Source: Nitrosomonas communis
GTDB taxonomy: Bacteria > Pseudomonadota > Gammaproteobacteria > Burkholderiales > Nitrosomonadaceae
DNA: 64,000 bases
Reading direction: 5' to 3'
Assembly (NCBI RefSeq): GCF_001007935.1
Contig: NZ_CP011451.1
Span: 1,364,001 to 1,428,000, forward strand
Part shown: positions 56,335 to 64,000 of the stretch, piece after piece
Position numbering within the stretch: position 1 is the first letter of the stretch
Layout: every line of letters begins with the position of its first letter
Notes under the pieces: model-generated
What the model was told of the DNA's origin: nothing
Seen by the model: only the letters and a program-made list of their open reading frames with translations
The model's database searches: none
Made by a program: the position numbers and the translations under genes

Positions 56335-57042
56335 ATGAAAAAGAGAACGTCGACCAGGAAATATCTAATAGAAGCAATCGTTTTATCGCTACTCTTAATT
56401 TCAACAATGGCTTTGGCTGAAACACAAGCTGGGACATATTATAAGCAAGGCGAAAGTGATGCAGCGAAAATACCAGGTTATAATGTAAATGATCGTGGAG
56501 TAATATCCAGAAACACTACAGGTTTATGTTGGCGTACCAGAGATTGGACAGAAGAAAATGCGGATTGTTCATGTGACCCACAGGCTCCTAAATGTCAAAA
56601 ACCGGTAGAACAGGTTGCCGCGCCTACTCCCCCTGCTCCGATCACCGAACCAGAAAAAATCACTTTTTCTGCGGATGCGCTATTTGATTTTGACAAGGCT
56701 GTCCTTAAACCTCAAGGAAAGGAATCTTTGGATGACTTTGCCAATAAACTGAGAAATATTAAATACGATCTTATCATTGCTGTCGGTTATGCCGATCGTA
56801 TCGGTTCGGATGACTATAATAAACAACTCTCCATGAGACGTGCTGAAGCAGTTAAGAATTATCTGGTTACTGCCAATGGCATCAGCCCAGACCGCATTTT
56901 TACGGACGGGAAAGGAGAGGCTAACCCTGTGACGGGTGACAGTTGCGCAGGTACCAAGAAAACCAAAGCATTAATTGATTGCTTGGCACCTGACCGTCGG
57001 GTAGAAATTGAAGTAGCAGGCACACAGGAAGGTAACTACTAA
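56335..57042 (+). CDS. OmpA-family outer-membrane/peptidoglycan-associated protein
   Basis: The 235-residue precursor has a signal peptide ending about residue 28 (STMALA-ETQ) and a 70-residue mature N-terminal segment with cysteine pairs (CWRTRDW, CSCDPQAPKC). A proline-rich linker (APTPPAPITEPE) follows, then an OmpA C-terminal domain at about 105-230. That domain holds ALFDFDKAVLKPQG, VGYADRIGSDDYN, LSMRRAEAVKNYL and DRRVEIEV, which bind peptidoglycan. There is no beta-barrel, so it is a periplasmic or lipid-anchorless OmpA-like protein. A strong terminator follows. Confidence 0.93.
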   Translation: MKKRTSTRKYLIEAIVLSLLLISTMALAETQAGTYYKQGESDAAKIPGYNVNDRGVISRNTTGLCWRTRDWTEENADCSCDPQAPKCQKPVEQVAAPTPPAPITEPEKITFSADALFDFDKAVLKPQGKESLDDFANKLRNIKYDLIIAVGYADRIGSDDYNKQLSMRRAEAVKNYLVTANGISPDRIFTDGKGEANPVTGDSCAGTKKTKALIDCLAPDRRVEIEVAGTQEGNY

Positions 57043-57072
57043 GATTAGTTTCAGATTTCATACAAGACAAAA

Positions 57073-57099
57073 AGCCCTGCCGTTCCGCAGGGCTTTTTT
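57073..57099 (+). terminator. Rho-independent terminator after the OmpA-like gene
   Basis: The stem AGCCCTGC/GCAGGGCT has a six-base loop and is followed by TTTTTT. It starts 31 bp after the stop codon. Confidence 0.93.
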
Positions 57100-57163
57100 G
57101 TTAAAATGTAATAAAAAGGGCCGGTCTGTAACTGGCGCCTCAATTTTGAAGCACCTCGGATCA

Positions 57164-58022
57164 TTCCGGATGAACCAGAAAACTTGTATTGATCGATCCG
57201 GCTATAGTGATTAATGATGGCATGGGCAAAGTTATCCTGCCAAATTTACAGATATGAATACAGCTCACTTCTCTTAATCATATTAGCCTGAATTATCATG
57301 TGATCATCCCAAGCTTACTCAACTTGTGCACTCAATATCATAACTATTACGCTGATCAGCTCGATTTACCCGTGCATATTCACCTGCATGAAGCTCACGA
57401 TGAAATGATATACAGCCTAAATACCTGTGAACTTTGTCCACTTGCACGTTTATATCAGCATGGTTTGCTTGGCTCCAGGCTGATTGGGGTACATATGATC
57501 CATTTGATCGAAAGTGAAATTAAATTACTCTGACAACAAGATTGTAATAATGCACATTGTCCTTCACCTGATCGCAAGCTAGCGATCGGATTTGCTCTGG
57601 TTAGTGATTTATTAGCACATGGACTCAATGTCTGTATTGGTACAGATGGTTACTCTAAACGGAGCCATTGCATGGGGCTCGATAAAATCATGGATTCCTT
57701 TAGCGATTGGCAAAGCCGCAGATATCAAAAAACCCATCGATTTCTCGAGTCTTACACTCTCTCCTTGCTTTGATCCTATTTCACATCTTGTTTATGTTGC
57801 AGACCACGAACTTGTTATTCGATTTCCAAATCAAAAACGACGCGAAGGCAAAACATAGACAGTAGCAATAATACGGCAAGGTTAAGTCGACAAAGTTAGT
57901 TTTCAAAGTCAGCTTTCATTTACAAATGGAATTACTCGTGTCCGGGTCAATGGCAAACTATTGCTGGATAACAGAGAACTTGCTACTCTGAACGAAAATA
58001 ATCAATCGAGCACAATATATTA
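57164..58022 (+). pseudogene. mtaD: Decayed TRZ/ATZ-family amidohydrolase (MtaD-type deaminase)
   Basis: The stretch before ubiG carries ordered fragments of a 5-methylthioadenosine/S-adenosylhomocysteine deaminase-like protein. They are RIIPDEPENL and AIVINDG at the start; IIPSLLN; ADQLDLPVHIHLHEAHDE...PLARLYQHGLLGSRLIGVHM; then LAHGLNVCIGTDG; MVTLNGAIA; CFDPISHLVYVADHELV; and RVRVNGKLLLDNREL ending with TAA. Frameshifts, stops and a large deletion (the HTHAAM region) make it inactive. A MITE-like element interrupts it at 57818-57931. This gene normally precedes ubiG and gph in betaproteobacteria, which supports the identity. Confidence 0.85.
57818..57931 (+). repeat. MITE-like palindromic repeat, copy 8, inside the mtaD remnant
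   Basis: This 114-bp copy has termini TTCGATTTCCAAATCAAAA and TTTACAAATGGAA and interior GACGCGAAGGC...ATACGGCAAGGTTAAGTCGACAAAG. It is flanked by TTA at 57815-57817 and 57932-57934. Removing the element and one TTA gives CTT GTT ACT CGT GTC CGG, which reads LVTRVR in the frame of the amidohydrolase. Confidence 0.92.
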
Positions 58023-58067
58023 ATGGCAAAAACGCCTCAATAGCAAAAATATAGGGTAGAAAATCTT

Positions 58068-58775
58068 ATGGAAGATGATGGTATCAATGCAGATCCGATC
58101 GAACTGGAAAAATTCAGCCAACTTGCCCATCGTTGGTGGGATCCTAATAGTGAATTTAAACCACTACATGACATTAATCCATTACGGCTTGATTACATCG
58201 ATCAACTAAGTGGAGGGTTGAAGGAAAAAACTGTGGTAGATGTCGGCTGTGGCGGTGGCATATTATCTGAAGCAATGGCTGCACGTGGGGCAAAAACAAC
58301 AGGCATTGATTTGAGTGATAAGGCACTCAAAATTGCTAAACTTCATCTGCTCGAAAGTGGGCAGCAAGTTGATTATCGAAAAATAACGGTTGAGATGCTT
58401 GCTAAAGAACAGCCGCACCATTTTGATATTGTCACTTGCATGGAAATGCTGGAGCATGTACCCGATCCTGCCAGCGTAATAAAAGCATGCGCCCAGCTAA
58501 CTAAACCCAATGGCTGGGTCTTTTTCTCGACCATTAATCGCAACCCGAAATCTTATCTCTTTGCCATTCTCGGGGCAGAATACATCCTTAAATTATTACC
58601 CAAAGGGACTCACGAATACGCTAAATTTATCAAGCCTTCTGAACTTGCGCGTATGGCGCGTGCCGCAGGATTAAATGATGCCAAAATTATTGGTATGACC
58701 TACAATCCTCTTACTAAAGTGTATGCGCTCGAGGCTGATACCAGTGTCAACTATATCATGGCATTTCCAGCTTAA
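58068..58775 (+). CDS. ubiG: Ubiquinone biosynthesis O-methyltransferase
   Basis: UbiG carries out both O-methylations of ubiquinone synthesis. The 235-residue class I methyltransferase has the N-terminal [21 protein letters not shown]-type signature (split here as [13 protein letters not shown] and [13 protein letters not shown]). SAM motif I is [13 protein letters not shown], acidic TTGIDLS follows, and [12 protein letters not shown] and [15 protein letters not shown] are UbiG-specific. It is followed by gph at 10 bp, a conserved betaproteobacterial pair. Confidence 0.96.
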   Translation: MEDDGINADPIELEKFSQLAHRWWDPNSEFKPLHDINPLRLDYIDQLSGGLKEKTVVDVGCGGGILSEAMAARGAKTTGIDLSDKALKIAKLHLLESGQQVDYRKITVEMLAKEQPHHFDIVTCMEMLEHVPDPASVIKACAQLTKPNGWVFFSTINRNPKSYLFAILGAEYILKLLPKGTHEYAKFIKPSELARMARAAGLNDAKIIGMTYNPLTKVYALEADTSVNYIMAFPA

Positions 58776-58785
58776 AAGCGGATAA

Positions 58786-59433
58786 ATGATTAAAGCAATT
58801 CTTTTCGATTTTGATGGCACAGTTGCCGATACTGCGCCTGATCTGGGTCATGCGCTTAATCGACAGCGCATAGCAAGAGGGTTATCTCCTTTACCGATTA
58901 CCCTTATCCGCCGTTACGCATCGGCTGGATCACGTGGATTATTACATCTTGGTTTCAATCTCAAACCTGATGATGTAACCTACGAAGCGATGCGCGAGGA
59001 ATTTCTACGCTTTTACGCCGAACGTTTGTGTCATGATACTTGCTTATTTCCAGGCATAGCTAATGTAATTGATCAGCTCGATATTCGCAATCTGCCTTGG
59101 GGAATAGTAACCAACAAACCCGCTCGCTTCACTCGCCCCCTCGTGCAAACATTAGGGCTACACCAGCGGGCAGCCTGCATTATCAGCGGCGATGAGACAG
59201 CTCATACCAAACCCCATCCGGAACCCTTGCTCACCGCATGCCGTCAAATGGATATTTCCCCACAGAACTGCATTTATCTCGGGGATGATCTTCGTGATGT
59301 CCAAGCCAGCATGGCAGCTGGAATAAAACCGATTGTTGCGCGTTATGGCTATTTAGGTAATGATGCACCACCTGAATCCTGGGGCGCAGATCATCTCATT
59401 AATCATCCAGAAGACTTGCTCAATTATATTTAA
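58786..59433 (+). CDS. gph: Phosphoglycolate phosphatase (HAD-IA)
   Basis: This 215-residue HAD phosphatase has motif I LFDFDGTVADTAPDLG, motif II/III segments IVTNKPARF and HTKPHPEP, and motif IV YLGDDLRDVQASMAAG. Gph removes 2-phosphoglycolate formed by Rubisco oxygenation or DNA repair; in an autotroph the first source would matter. The placement behind ubiG supports Gph (or the related MurNAc-6-P/AU-type phosphatase MupP) over other HAD enzymes. The next feature is ssrA. Confidence 0.9.
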   Translation: MIKAILFDFDGTVADTAPDLGHALNRQRIARGLSPLPITLIRRYASAGSRGLLHLGFNLKPDDVTYEAMREEFLRFYAERLCHDTCLFPGIANVIDQLDIRNLPWGIVTNKPARFTRPLVQTLGLHQRAACIISGDETAHTKPHPEPLLTACRQMDISPQNCIYLGDDLRDVQASMAAGIKPIVARYGYLGNDAPPESWGADHLINHPEDLLNYI

Positions 59434-59516
59434 GACACTTCGTTAGAATCAACTCAGAGATTCTGTTAAAATTATATTCTTGAACTTTTTCGTATCCATA
59501 CAATCATATCAATCAG

Positions 59517-59522
59517 TATAAA
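59517..59522 (+). promoter_or_regulatory. Candidate -10 box of ssrA
   Basis: TATAAA lies nine bases before the mature tmRNA 5' end. No good -35 is at 17 bp spacing. Weak call. Confidence 0.35.
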
Positions 59523-59530
59523 TTATCTTG

Positions 59531-59892
59531 GGGGGCGATTCGGCTTCGACGTGGGTTGCAAAGCAGTGCAGGGCATACCGAGGATCAGTTACCTCGTAAA
59601 TACATCTGAAAAAAAATAGTCGCAAACGACGAAAATTACGCTTTAGCCGCTTAATCCGGCTGAACTCCACACCGGTGGGCCTCAACGCCGGGTCTGGCAA
59701 CAGACAGTGGAGTCACTAACGAGGATCGTATTTCGCAGGGTTACTTTGCGAAGTACTAAATAATAGGTAACTCGCCTTTCATCAGCCTGCCAGCTGGCGG
59801 GTGACAGGTTAAATCAAATAAACTTGGCTAAGTATGTAGAACTGTCTGTAGAGGGCTTGCGGACGCGGGTTCAATTCCCGCCGCCTCCACCA
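59531..59892 (+). ncRNA. ssrA: Transfer-messenger RNA (tmRNA)
   Basis: This 362-nt one-piece tmRNA rescues stalled ribosomes. The 5' end GGGGGCGATTCGGCTTCGACG and the 3' end with T-arm GGTTCAATTCCCGCC form the tRNA-like domain. The acceptor stem GGGGGCG pairs with CGCCTCC, followed by A and an encoded CCA. The tag frame at 59622-59654 reads ANDENYALAA and a TAA, the form usual in betaproteobacteria. A terminator follows directly. tmRNA genes are frequent island integration sites, and the sequence downstream changes to IS debris and GC-richer DNA. Confidence 0.97.
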
Positions 59893-59900
59893 ATACCAAA

Positions 59901-59929
59901 AACCAACCTTTCATCCGGTTGGTTCTTTT
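59901..59929 (+). terminator. Rho-independent terminator of ssrA
   Basis: The stem AACCAACC/GGTTGGTT with an eight-base loop is followed by CTTTT, eight bases after the tmRNA CCA end. Confidence 0.85.
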
Positions 59930-60283
59930 GTGCCTACTCTCGCGTATTTGCGCGGGTTCCTGAGGATTCTTGCGGACTTCGTAGTTTCAAGAGATTCCCT
60001 AAATTCGCTCAGTTTTTCTCTCTCTGCGCCATTATTCTCTCCACCCCTTCCTGTCATTTAAGTGCGAAGTCCACAAGCTCATATTTTTTAGATGATAAAA
60101 ATCAATGAATTACGCGCGGACGAATCAAACGGTTTATTTTCAGTATTGGTAGGTGGAGGAAACAGCACCTAGGCGGAAAGAACAAAAAAGAATATGAAAA
60201 ACTACGCCTCATTAGTCTTTTGCACCTCAATGCTGCGCGCACGAATTATAGCAAAGCTCAAATAAATTGATTATACCTTACAG
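59930..60283. other. Non-coding junction region after ssrA
   Basis: There is no recognisable gene. The region leads from the tmRNA terminator to IS debris. No duplicated tmRNA 3' end was seen here, so an island boundary is not proven. Confidence 0.4.
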
Positions 60284-60385
60284 ATGACTTATCCATTTTC
60301 ATTTCGCTGCAAAGTCTTATCCGTTCGAAAGGAGGAGGGACTTACAATCGCGCAGGTTGCGTTAAGCAACTCTTTAAAATCGAAT
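60284..60385 (+). pseudogene. IS630-type transposase N-terminal remnant
   Basis: The ATG at 60284 opens MTYPFSFRCKVLSVRKEEGL followed by TIAQVALS. This resembles the helix-turn-helix start of short IS630-type transposase open frames. The match is lost after about 30 codons. It differs from the IS630 gene at 29352. Confidence 0.6.
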
Positions 60386-60430
60386 CATTTCATATAAAGT
60401 AGGCTATATCTGTCTAGAGACAAAGCTTCC

Positions 60431-60700
60431 ATGCTGGCCTTCTATGATTATCCTGCCGAAAACTGGCAGCATATAAGAACAACTAATCCGGTTGAATCTG
60501 TCTTTGCTACTGTCATAATAAGAACAGATAAAACCAAGAATTGTGGAAGTCGGACAACAACACTAACCATGCCGTTCAAGTTCATGGAAACTGCTCAAAA
60601 TAATTGATTTCGATTAAGAGGCTATAAGCTGTTAGCAGATGTCATCTCCGGCGTTAAATTTGTTAAACAAACAGGAGATCAAAAACAGGTAGCCGCTTGA
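60431..60700 (+). pseudogene. IS256-family transposase, C-terminal remnant
   Basis: The frame reads MLAFYDYPAENWQHIRTTNP and VESVFATVIIRTDKTKNCGS, the well-conserved IS256 C-terminal block (AFYDFPAEHWxHIRTTNPIEStFATVRxRTxxTKG). After an in-frame TGA, FRLRGYKLLADVISGVKF and a final TGA follow, matching the family's last helix. The rest of the element is missing. Confidence 0.88.
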
Positions 60701-60742
60701 CCCTCCATACACCACATTTGATTATAGCTCATTCGGTCTCTA

Positions 60743-63700
60743 TCACCTTGTAGGTACGCGTACTGGCAGAGCTCCAACCGAGTCGATTTGAGCTCTGGAT
60801 AAATTAACAAGTCTCAAGGCCTCGTCAGGATGAAACCCGGCAGCCCGAAGGGCGTAAAAGGCCTTGATGTCTTCGAAAGCAATGTTCGGAAAGAGAAGCG
60901 TTCCATTGCCTGTAGCCTCAATTTGTAAAGACCCTACGTTTGGTTGGTTTATTGTCTCGCCCCGATACGCCCGGTTTATATTCCGTTGGGCTGTACTTGC
61001 GAGATCATGCTGCGCATTTGTAAAGCTAGGGACACCTTGTTCAATCGTAATTGCGGAATTGTGATTCGGATTTAGTCTTGCTCGACCTGGAGAAAAACTA
61101 GCAGATTGATGAATATGATGCCCAGCGACGTCACTATAAGCTCCGGCGTTAGCGATGGGGCCAGCCGTGAAGCCACCGCTGCCCCCCGGCCCAAGCGCAA
61201 TGGGGCCGCGTGATGGAATCGGATTTAGGTTGCCGCGAATCCTTCCTGCCGGCAGCAAAGGCTGGTTGACGGGCGGCAGTGCCGGTGGGCCAGCCGTGAA
61301 GCCTCCGCTGTCCCCCGGCCCAAGCGCAATGGGGCCGCGTGATGGAATTGGATTGAGGTTGCCGCGAATCCTCCCAGCCGGCAGTAAAGGCTGGTTGACG
61401 GGCGGCAGTGCCGGTGGCACATGTGCCATTGTCACGCCAGGCAGTTGCCCGCCGACGGTTTTAGGACTTATTGCAACGGCTGCCGACTCCGCCTGGGTCC
61501 CTACCGTCACGACCTTGGCGTTCAGCGCCTCACGCGTTATTCCATAACGATAAACCATTGTTCCATCTTCCAAAAGCACTACCGCCGCATTCCTGGCGCG
61601 ATATGCAGCCAACGTCTCTGCCACCGTCGCCGGTCCTACCCGACCGAGCCCCGCGACGCCTCCTCCCGCGAACCCGGCGATAAGCCCCAAGGTCTCGCTG
61701 CCCGTGACGTTGGTCACGACCGTATCGGCGGCGTAACCAACGGCAGCTGACTCCACGAACAGCCATGGATTAGCTACGGCGGAGGCAGTGAGAGCAATGG
61801 CCGCACCCGTACCCACCACCGCGACCGACGACGTTATCCCGAAAGCAGCTATGCCGGTGGTATGACGCAGGTTCCTTTCGATCACGATGGATTGCTCGAG
61901 CCGTTCTTTGGCGAAAGCCCGTTTCACTTGGGCGTCGTGTTCATCGGTGCGCGGTGGAACCTTCAGGCCATAGCGTTTAAAATTCTCGTAGTTGTAGCGC
62001 ACGCGGAATTGCTCAAACGTCGAGACATTAGCAATGCCTTGCTTCGCCCTGTACTGGGCCGGCGATGTAATGTCATGTATTTCGATGATTTCGGGTTTTA
62101 TACCCTCATTGAATTGCGGCAAACAAACATCCTCACCGCCCCCCATGGCGCCGCAGTAGAATTGCTCCGTAAACTCTTCCATCAATACTCCGTCAAGGTT
62201 TCTGGTGATGGTTTTCTGTATGTAGTCTGCAGCGATATCCTCGTAGCCTATTCGTTCGAACTCGGCCCCAACCTCCCAGCCAGACGGCGCAACCTTTACG
62301 TTGCTTTCCGCGACTTTCGGTGCTACTTTGGCTTCATCGAATTTCCGATCCACAGTCTTGGGCGATTCACTCCGCAGCGCATCAAATGCATTCTGGATAA
62401 ACACTTGTCCCAAGCCCATGGCCAGTTGTTGAGAGAGCGCATTCCAGGCGCGCGCGTTTGGGTTCCAGACCCATCCCGTGTTGGGATTGAGCGCCTGCTG
62501 AGCCAGATCCGAGAAAAAACCACCCAACACCGGGGTAGCAGCACCGCCCAAAGTAGCCGTCAACAAGCTCGATTTGAACGGCTCTGGCTTATTCTCGGGG
62601 TGGATGATTTCCTGGATCTTATAGTTGAAGGCATAGGTGGTCGCAGCAGCTCCAGCCTGGGCCAATGACTGCACCCACAGGGGTCCCCGCACAGCAGTGG
62701 CTGCCCCGCTCAGCCCGCCAGCAAGGGCTCCTGTTAGCCCCGCTTCGGCCACCGCTCCTGCATCACTTAATTTATAGTCATCCCATCCCTTCTCGCTTGA
62801 CAAGCTTATATAAAATGACTGGCTGGCGAATCTACCGGCGGCCGCTGCGATCCCCATCCCCAACGGGCCCAGTGTCGACAGCGTCACACCCAGCACCATG
62901 GACGTGGCAATTCCCACGACAGGCGCAAACTGCTGAACGGTTTTTTCCCAGAAGGTCGGTGGGGGAGGCGGCATGGGCGCGCCCACCCATGGCGTGTTGG
63001 AGATAATCGTGTTAGGGTTATAGGGCGAAAACGTGTCGACGTTGTTGTGCAAATTGGTCACGACGTTGGGAATGCGTAGGCTTCGTCCAACCTGTGACTC
63101 CAGCGAATCGGAGGGACCGGTGGTCAAGCCATTGGCGTCAGCGATCAAGTACCACAACTGCTCGTCTCCCAGGAACGCCTTCGCAATGCTAGCCGTGGTA
63201 TCACCGGTGAGGACCGCATAGCTACTGGGCTGTGAACTTGGATAAGTGGAGCTGACAGGCGTGAAGTTGATACCAAAGTTGGCGTGCAAGCCTTTTCTGG
63301 TAAAGCTGCTAGAGGGGACGTTGCCGATCGCCTCTCCGCTCGTGTTGTAGAAGAAGCTGTTGTATTTGTCATCCCGAATTCCCCCATTCGGCCGCATGTC
63401 AATCTTAGCCTTGTCGAGCACGCGACCCGATCCGTCGTAGTCGAAGAAGACCATCTCCGTATTGCCCGGGCCGTCCACCGAACGCTGCCACACCAGGTTG
63501 CCACGCCCGTCATAGATGTTGGTTTTTTGCGTCGGTGTCGATTTCTTGAGGTTGGATTCAACGAGAATAGCTCTTTCCCTCAGCGCCCCTGCCTTGAATA
63601 CATAGCCGTAGGTATAGGTATTCTTGAAACCCTGAACGGGATCAGTTCCCAGCCCATCCCCTTGGGTATAGGTGTAGGATCGCAGTATGCCGTGGTTGTC

Positions 63701-64000
63701 ATAGAGGTTTTTAGTTTCTGAATTTGTGTGCGGTCTCGTGGAATGGGTTGAGGTTTGCTTGTCGAACAGGCCTGCGGCGTTATAGTGATCTTTTACCTTC
63801 ACTAGTGACTGGGGCTCCATCCTCATGTTAAAGGCGCTGACGAAGCGGAAATGGCTATATTGACTACTCTCAGAAAGATTGCCCAACAAATCGTAGCTGC
63901 GCGTTTCCGACGGCATAAAGGGACTCGGACCGGGGTCGGGTGGTATCTCTTCAAGTTTCTCCAAGAACTGTTTGTTGGAGCGCACCCCAGCCTGTTCGAT
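60743..64000 (-). CDS. Rhs/YD-repeat protein with LysM and C-terminal toxin-like region (partial)
   Basis: The frame is open to the window end, so the N-terminus is missing; at least 1085 residues are visible. They begin with YD-type repeats (RSYDLLGNLSE, YDGRGNLVWQRS, FDYDGSGRVLDKA). A LysM-like segment follows (SYAVLTGDTTASIAKAFLGDEQLWYLIADANG, split as two blocks), then a PPPPP linker and a hydrophobic stretch VVGIATSMVLGVTLSTLG. A proline-rich tandem repeat of 43 residues x2 precedes a C-terminal domain with AGHHIHQSASF, reminiscent of HNH/endonuclease-VII-like GHH toxins. By family logic it is a secreted or contact-dependent polymorphic toxin. Base composition is visibly GC-richer than the rest of the window, suggesting transfer. 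No immunity gene follows; IS debris does. Confidence 0.75.
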   Translation of the reverse strand: MEQAGVRSNKQFLEKLEEIPPDPGPSPFMPSETRSYDLLGNLSESSQYSHFRFVSAFNMRMEPQSLVKVKDHYNAAGLFDKQTSTHSTRPHTNSETKNLYDNHGILRSYTYTQGDGLGTDPVQGFKNTYTYGYVFKAGALRERAILVESNLKKSTPTQKTNIYDGRGNLVWQRSVDGPGNTEMVFFDYDGSGRVLDKAKIDMRPNGGIRDDKYNSFFYNTSGEAIGNVPSSSFTRKGLHANFGINFTPVSSTYPSSQPSSYAVLTGDTTASIAKAFLGDEQLWYLIADANGLTTGPSDSLESQVGRSLRIPNVVTNLHNNVDTFSPYNPNTIISNTPWVGAPMPPPPPTFWEKTVQQFAPVVGIATSMVLGVTLSTLGPLGMGIAAAAGRFASQSFYISLSSEKGWDDYKLSDAGAVAEAGLTGALAGGLSGAATAVRGPLWVQSLAQAGAAATTYAFNYKIQEIIHPENKPEPFKSSLLTATLGGAATPVLGGFFSDLAQQALNPNTGWVWNPNARAWNALSQQLAMGLGQVFIQNAFDALRSESPKTVDRKFDEAKVAPKVAESNVKVAPSGWEVGAEFERIGYEDIAADYIQKTITRNLDGVLMEEFTEQFYCGAMGGGEDVCLPQFNEGIKPEIIEIHDITSPAQYRAKQGIANVSTFEQFRVRYNYENFKRYGLKVPPRTDEHDAQVKRAFAKERLEQSIVIERNLRHTTGIAAFGITSSVAVVGTGAAIALTASAVANPWLFVESAAVGYAADTVVTNVTGSETLGLIAGFAGGGVAGLGRVGPATVAETLAAYRARNAAVVLLEDGTMVYRYGITREALNAKVVTVGTQAESAAVAISPKTVGGQLPGVTMAHVPPALPPVNQPLLPAGRIRGNLNPIPSRGPIALGPGDSGGFTAGPPALPPVNQPLLPAGRIRGNLNPIPSRGPIALGPGGSGGFTAGPIANAGAYSDVAGHHIHQSASFSPGRARLNPNHNSAITIEQGVPSFTNAQHDLASTAQRNINRAYRGETINQPNVGSLQIEATGNGTLLFPNIAFEDIKAFYALRAAGFHPDEALRLVNLSRAQIDSVGALPVRVPTR
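61158..61415 (-). repeat. 129-bp tandem duplication inside the Rhs-like gene
   Basis: Two units (61158-61286 and 61287-61415) differ at only a few positions. Each encodes the 43-residue block PPVNQPLLPAGRIRGNLNPI followed by PSRGPIALGPGxSGGFTAGP. The reading frame is kept, so the linker before the putative toxin is simply lengthened. Confidence 0.92.

Noticed and set aside
59509-59700. Open frames overlapping ssrA on both strands (also 59824-60108)
   Set aside because: They coincide with the structured tmRNA and its terminator, which explain the sequence.
61155-61547. Plus-strand open frame of about 130 residues opposite the Rhs tandem repeat
   Set aside because: It is the antisense of a GC-rich proline/glycine repeat; no ribosome site, and the minus-strand frame carries the recognisable domains.
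61862-62668. Plus-strand open frame of 268 residues inside the Rhs gene
   Set aside because: It lies wholly antisense to the continuous minus-strand protein and has no recognisable family; long antisense frames are expected in GC-rich DNA.
1-64000. CRISPR arrays
   Set aside because: The only repeated short sequences are the dispersed 101-bp elements and the tandem block in the Rhs gene; none shows regular spacer-repeat spacing.

Overview
The window looks like a chromosomal segment of an AT-rich betaproteobacterium, most likely an ammonia oxidiser of the Nitrosomonas type. This is an inference from gene content: a tmRNA tag ANDENYALAA, a purM-purN-rsmB block, a ubiG-gph-ssrA block, an XrtA/PEP-CTERM (exosortase-associated) regulatory and EPS locus, and many decayed insertion sequences. 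No ammonia-oxidation gene lies in the window.

Layout. 1-5000: end of acpP, fabF, mltG and a three-domain glycosyltransferase fusion. 5155-6923: ZIP transporter and pgeF. 7005-11226: a four-gene minus-strand operon (acyl-AMP ligase, SDR reductase, dedicated ACP, alpha-oxoamine synthase) that resembles a bacterial sphingolipid pathway. 12076-14504: orphan hydrogenase maturation protease, IS30 remnant, HAD phosphatase, hda. 14577-19677: a stress/redox block (Hsp20, BCAM0308-like zinc-ribbon protein, phosphoribosyltransferase, alpha/beta hydrolase, AmmeMemoRadiSam A, B and radical SAM genes), with the B gene frameshifted. 19772-23461: a decayed AI-2E-type transporter, purM, purN, rsmB. 23748-29244: GGDEF-EAL protein, porin, substrate-binding-like protein, and an exosortase-system acyltransferase. 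29352-31282: IS630 and ISL3 remnant. 31534-39976: XrtA-system decarboxylase, acyl-CoA ligase, PrsR, PrsK and a sugar transferase. 40991-47021: dapF, ABC exporter, cca, slt. 47193-56000: gdhA, yggU, yggT, proC, DUF2905, mutM and a Gld-type ABC operon. 56335-59433: OmpA-like protein, a decayed mtaD-type deaminase, ubiG, gph. 59531-59892: tmRNA. After it come IS630 and IS256 debris and a GC-richer Rhs/YD-repeat polymorphic-toxin-like gene that runs off the window.

The most interesting structure is a family of about 101-bp palindrome-ended elements. There are eight recognisable copies plus shorter derivatives, with termini TTCCATTTCTAAATCAAAA and flanking TTA/TAA trinucleotides. One copy sits inside the mtaD remnant, and removing it together with one TTA restores the reading frame exactly. 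This shows that the repeat is a transposed MITE-like element rather than a static palindrome. Several neighbouring genes now take their stop codon from the element or its target duplication. The second point of interest is the sphingolipid-like operon.

Functionally the window mixes housekeeping genes (fatty acid, purine, lysine/peptidoglycan, tRNA end maturation, ubiquinone, trans-translation) with an EPS/exosortase signalling module. At least four chromosomal regions show active gene decay.
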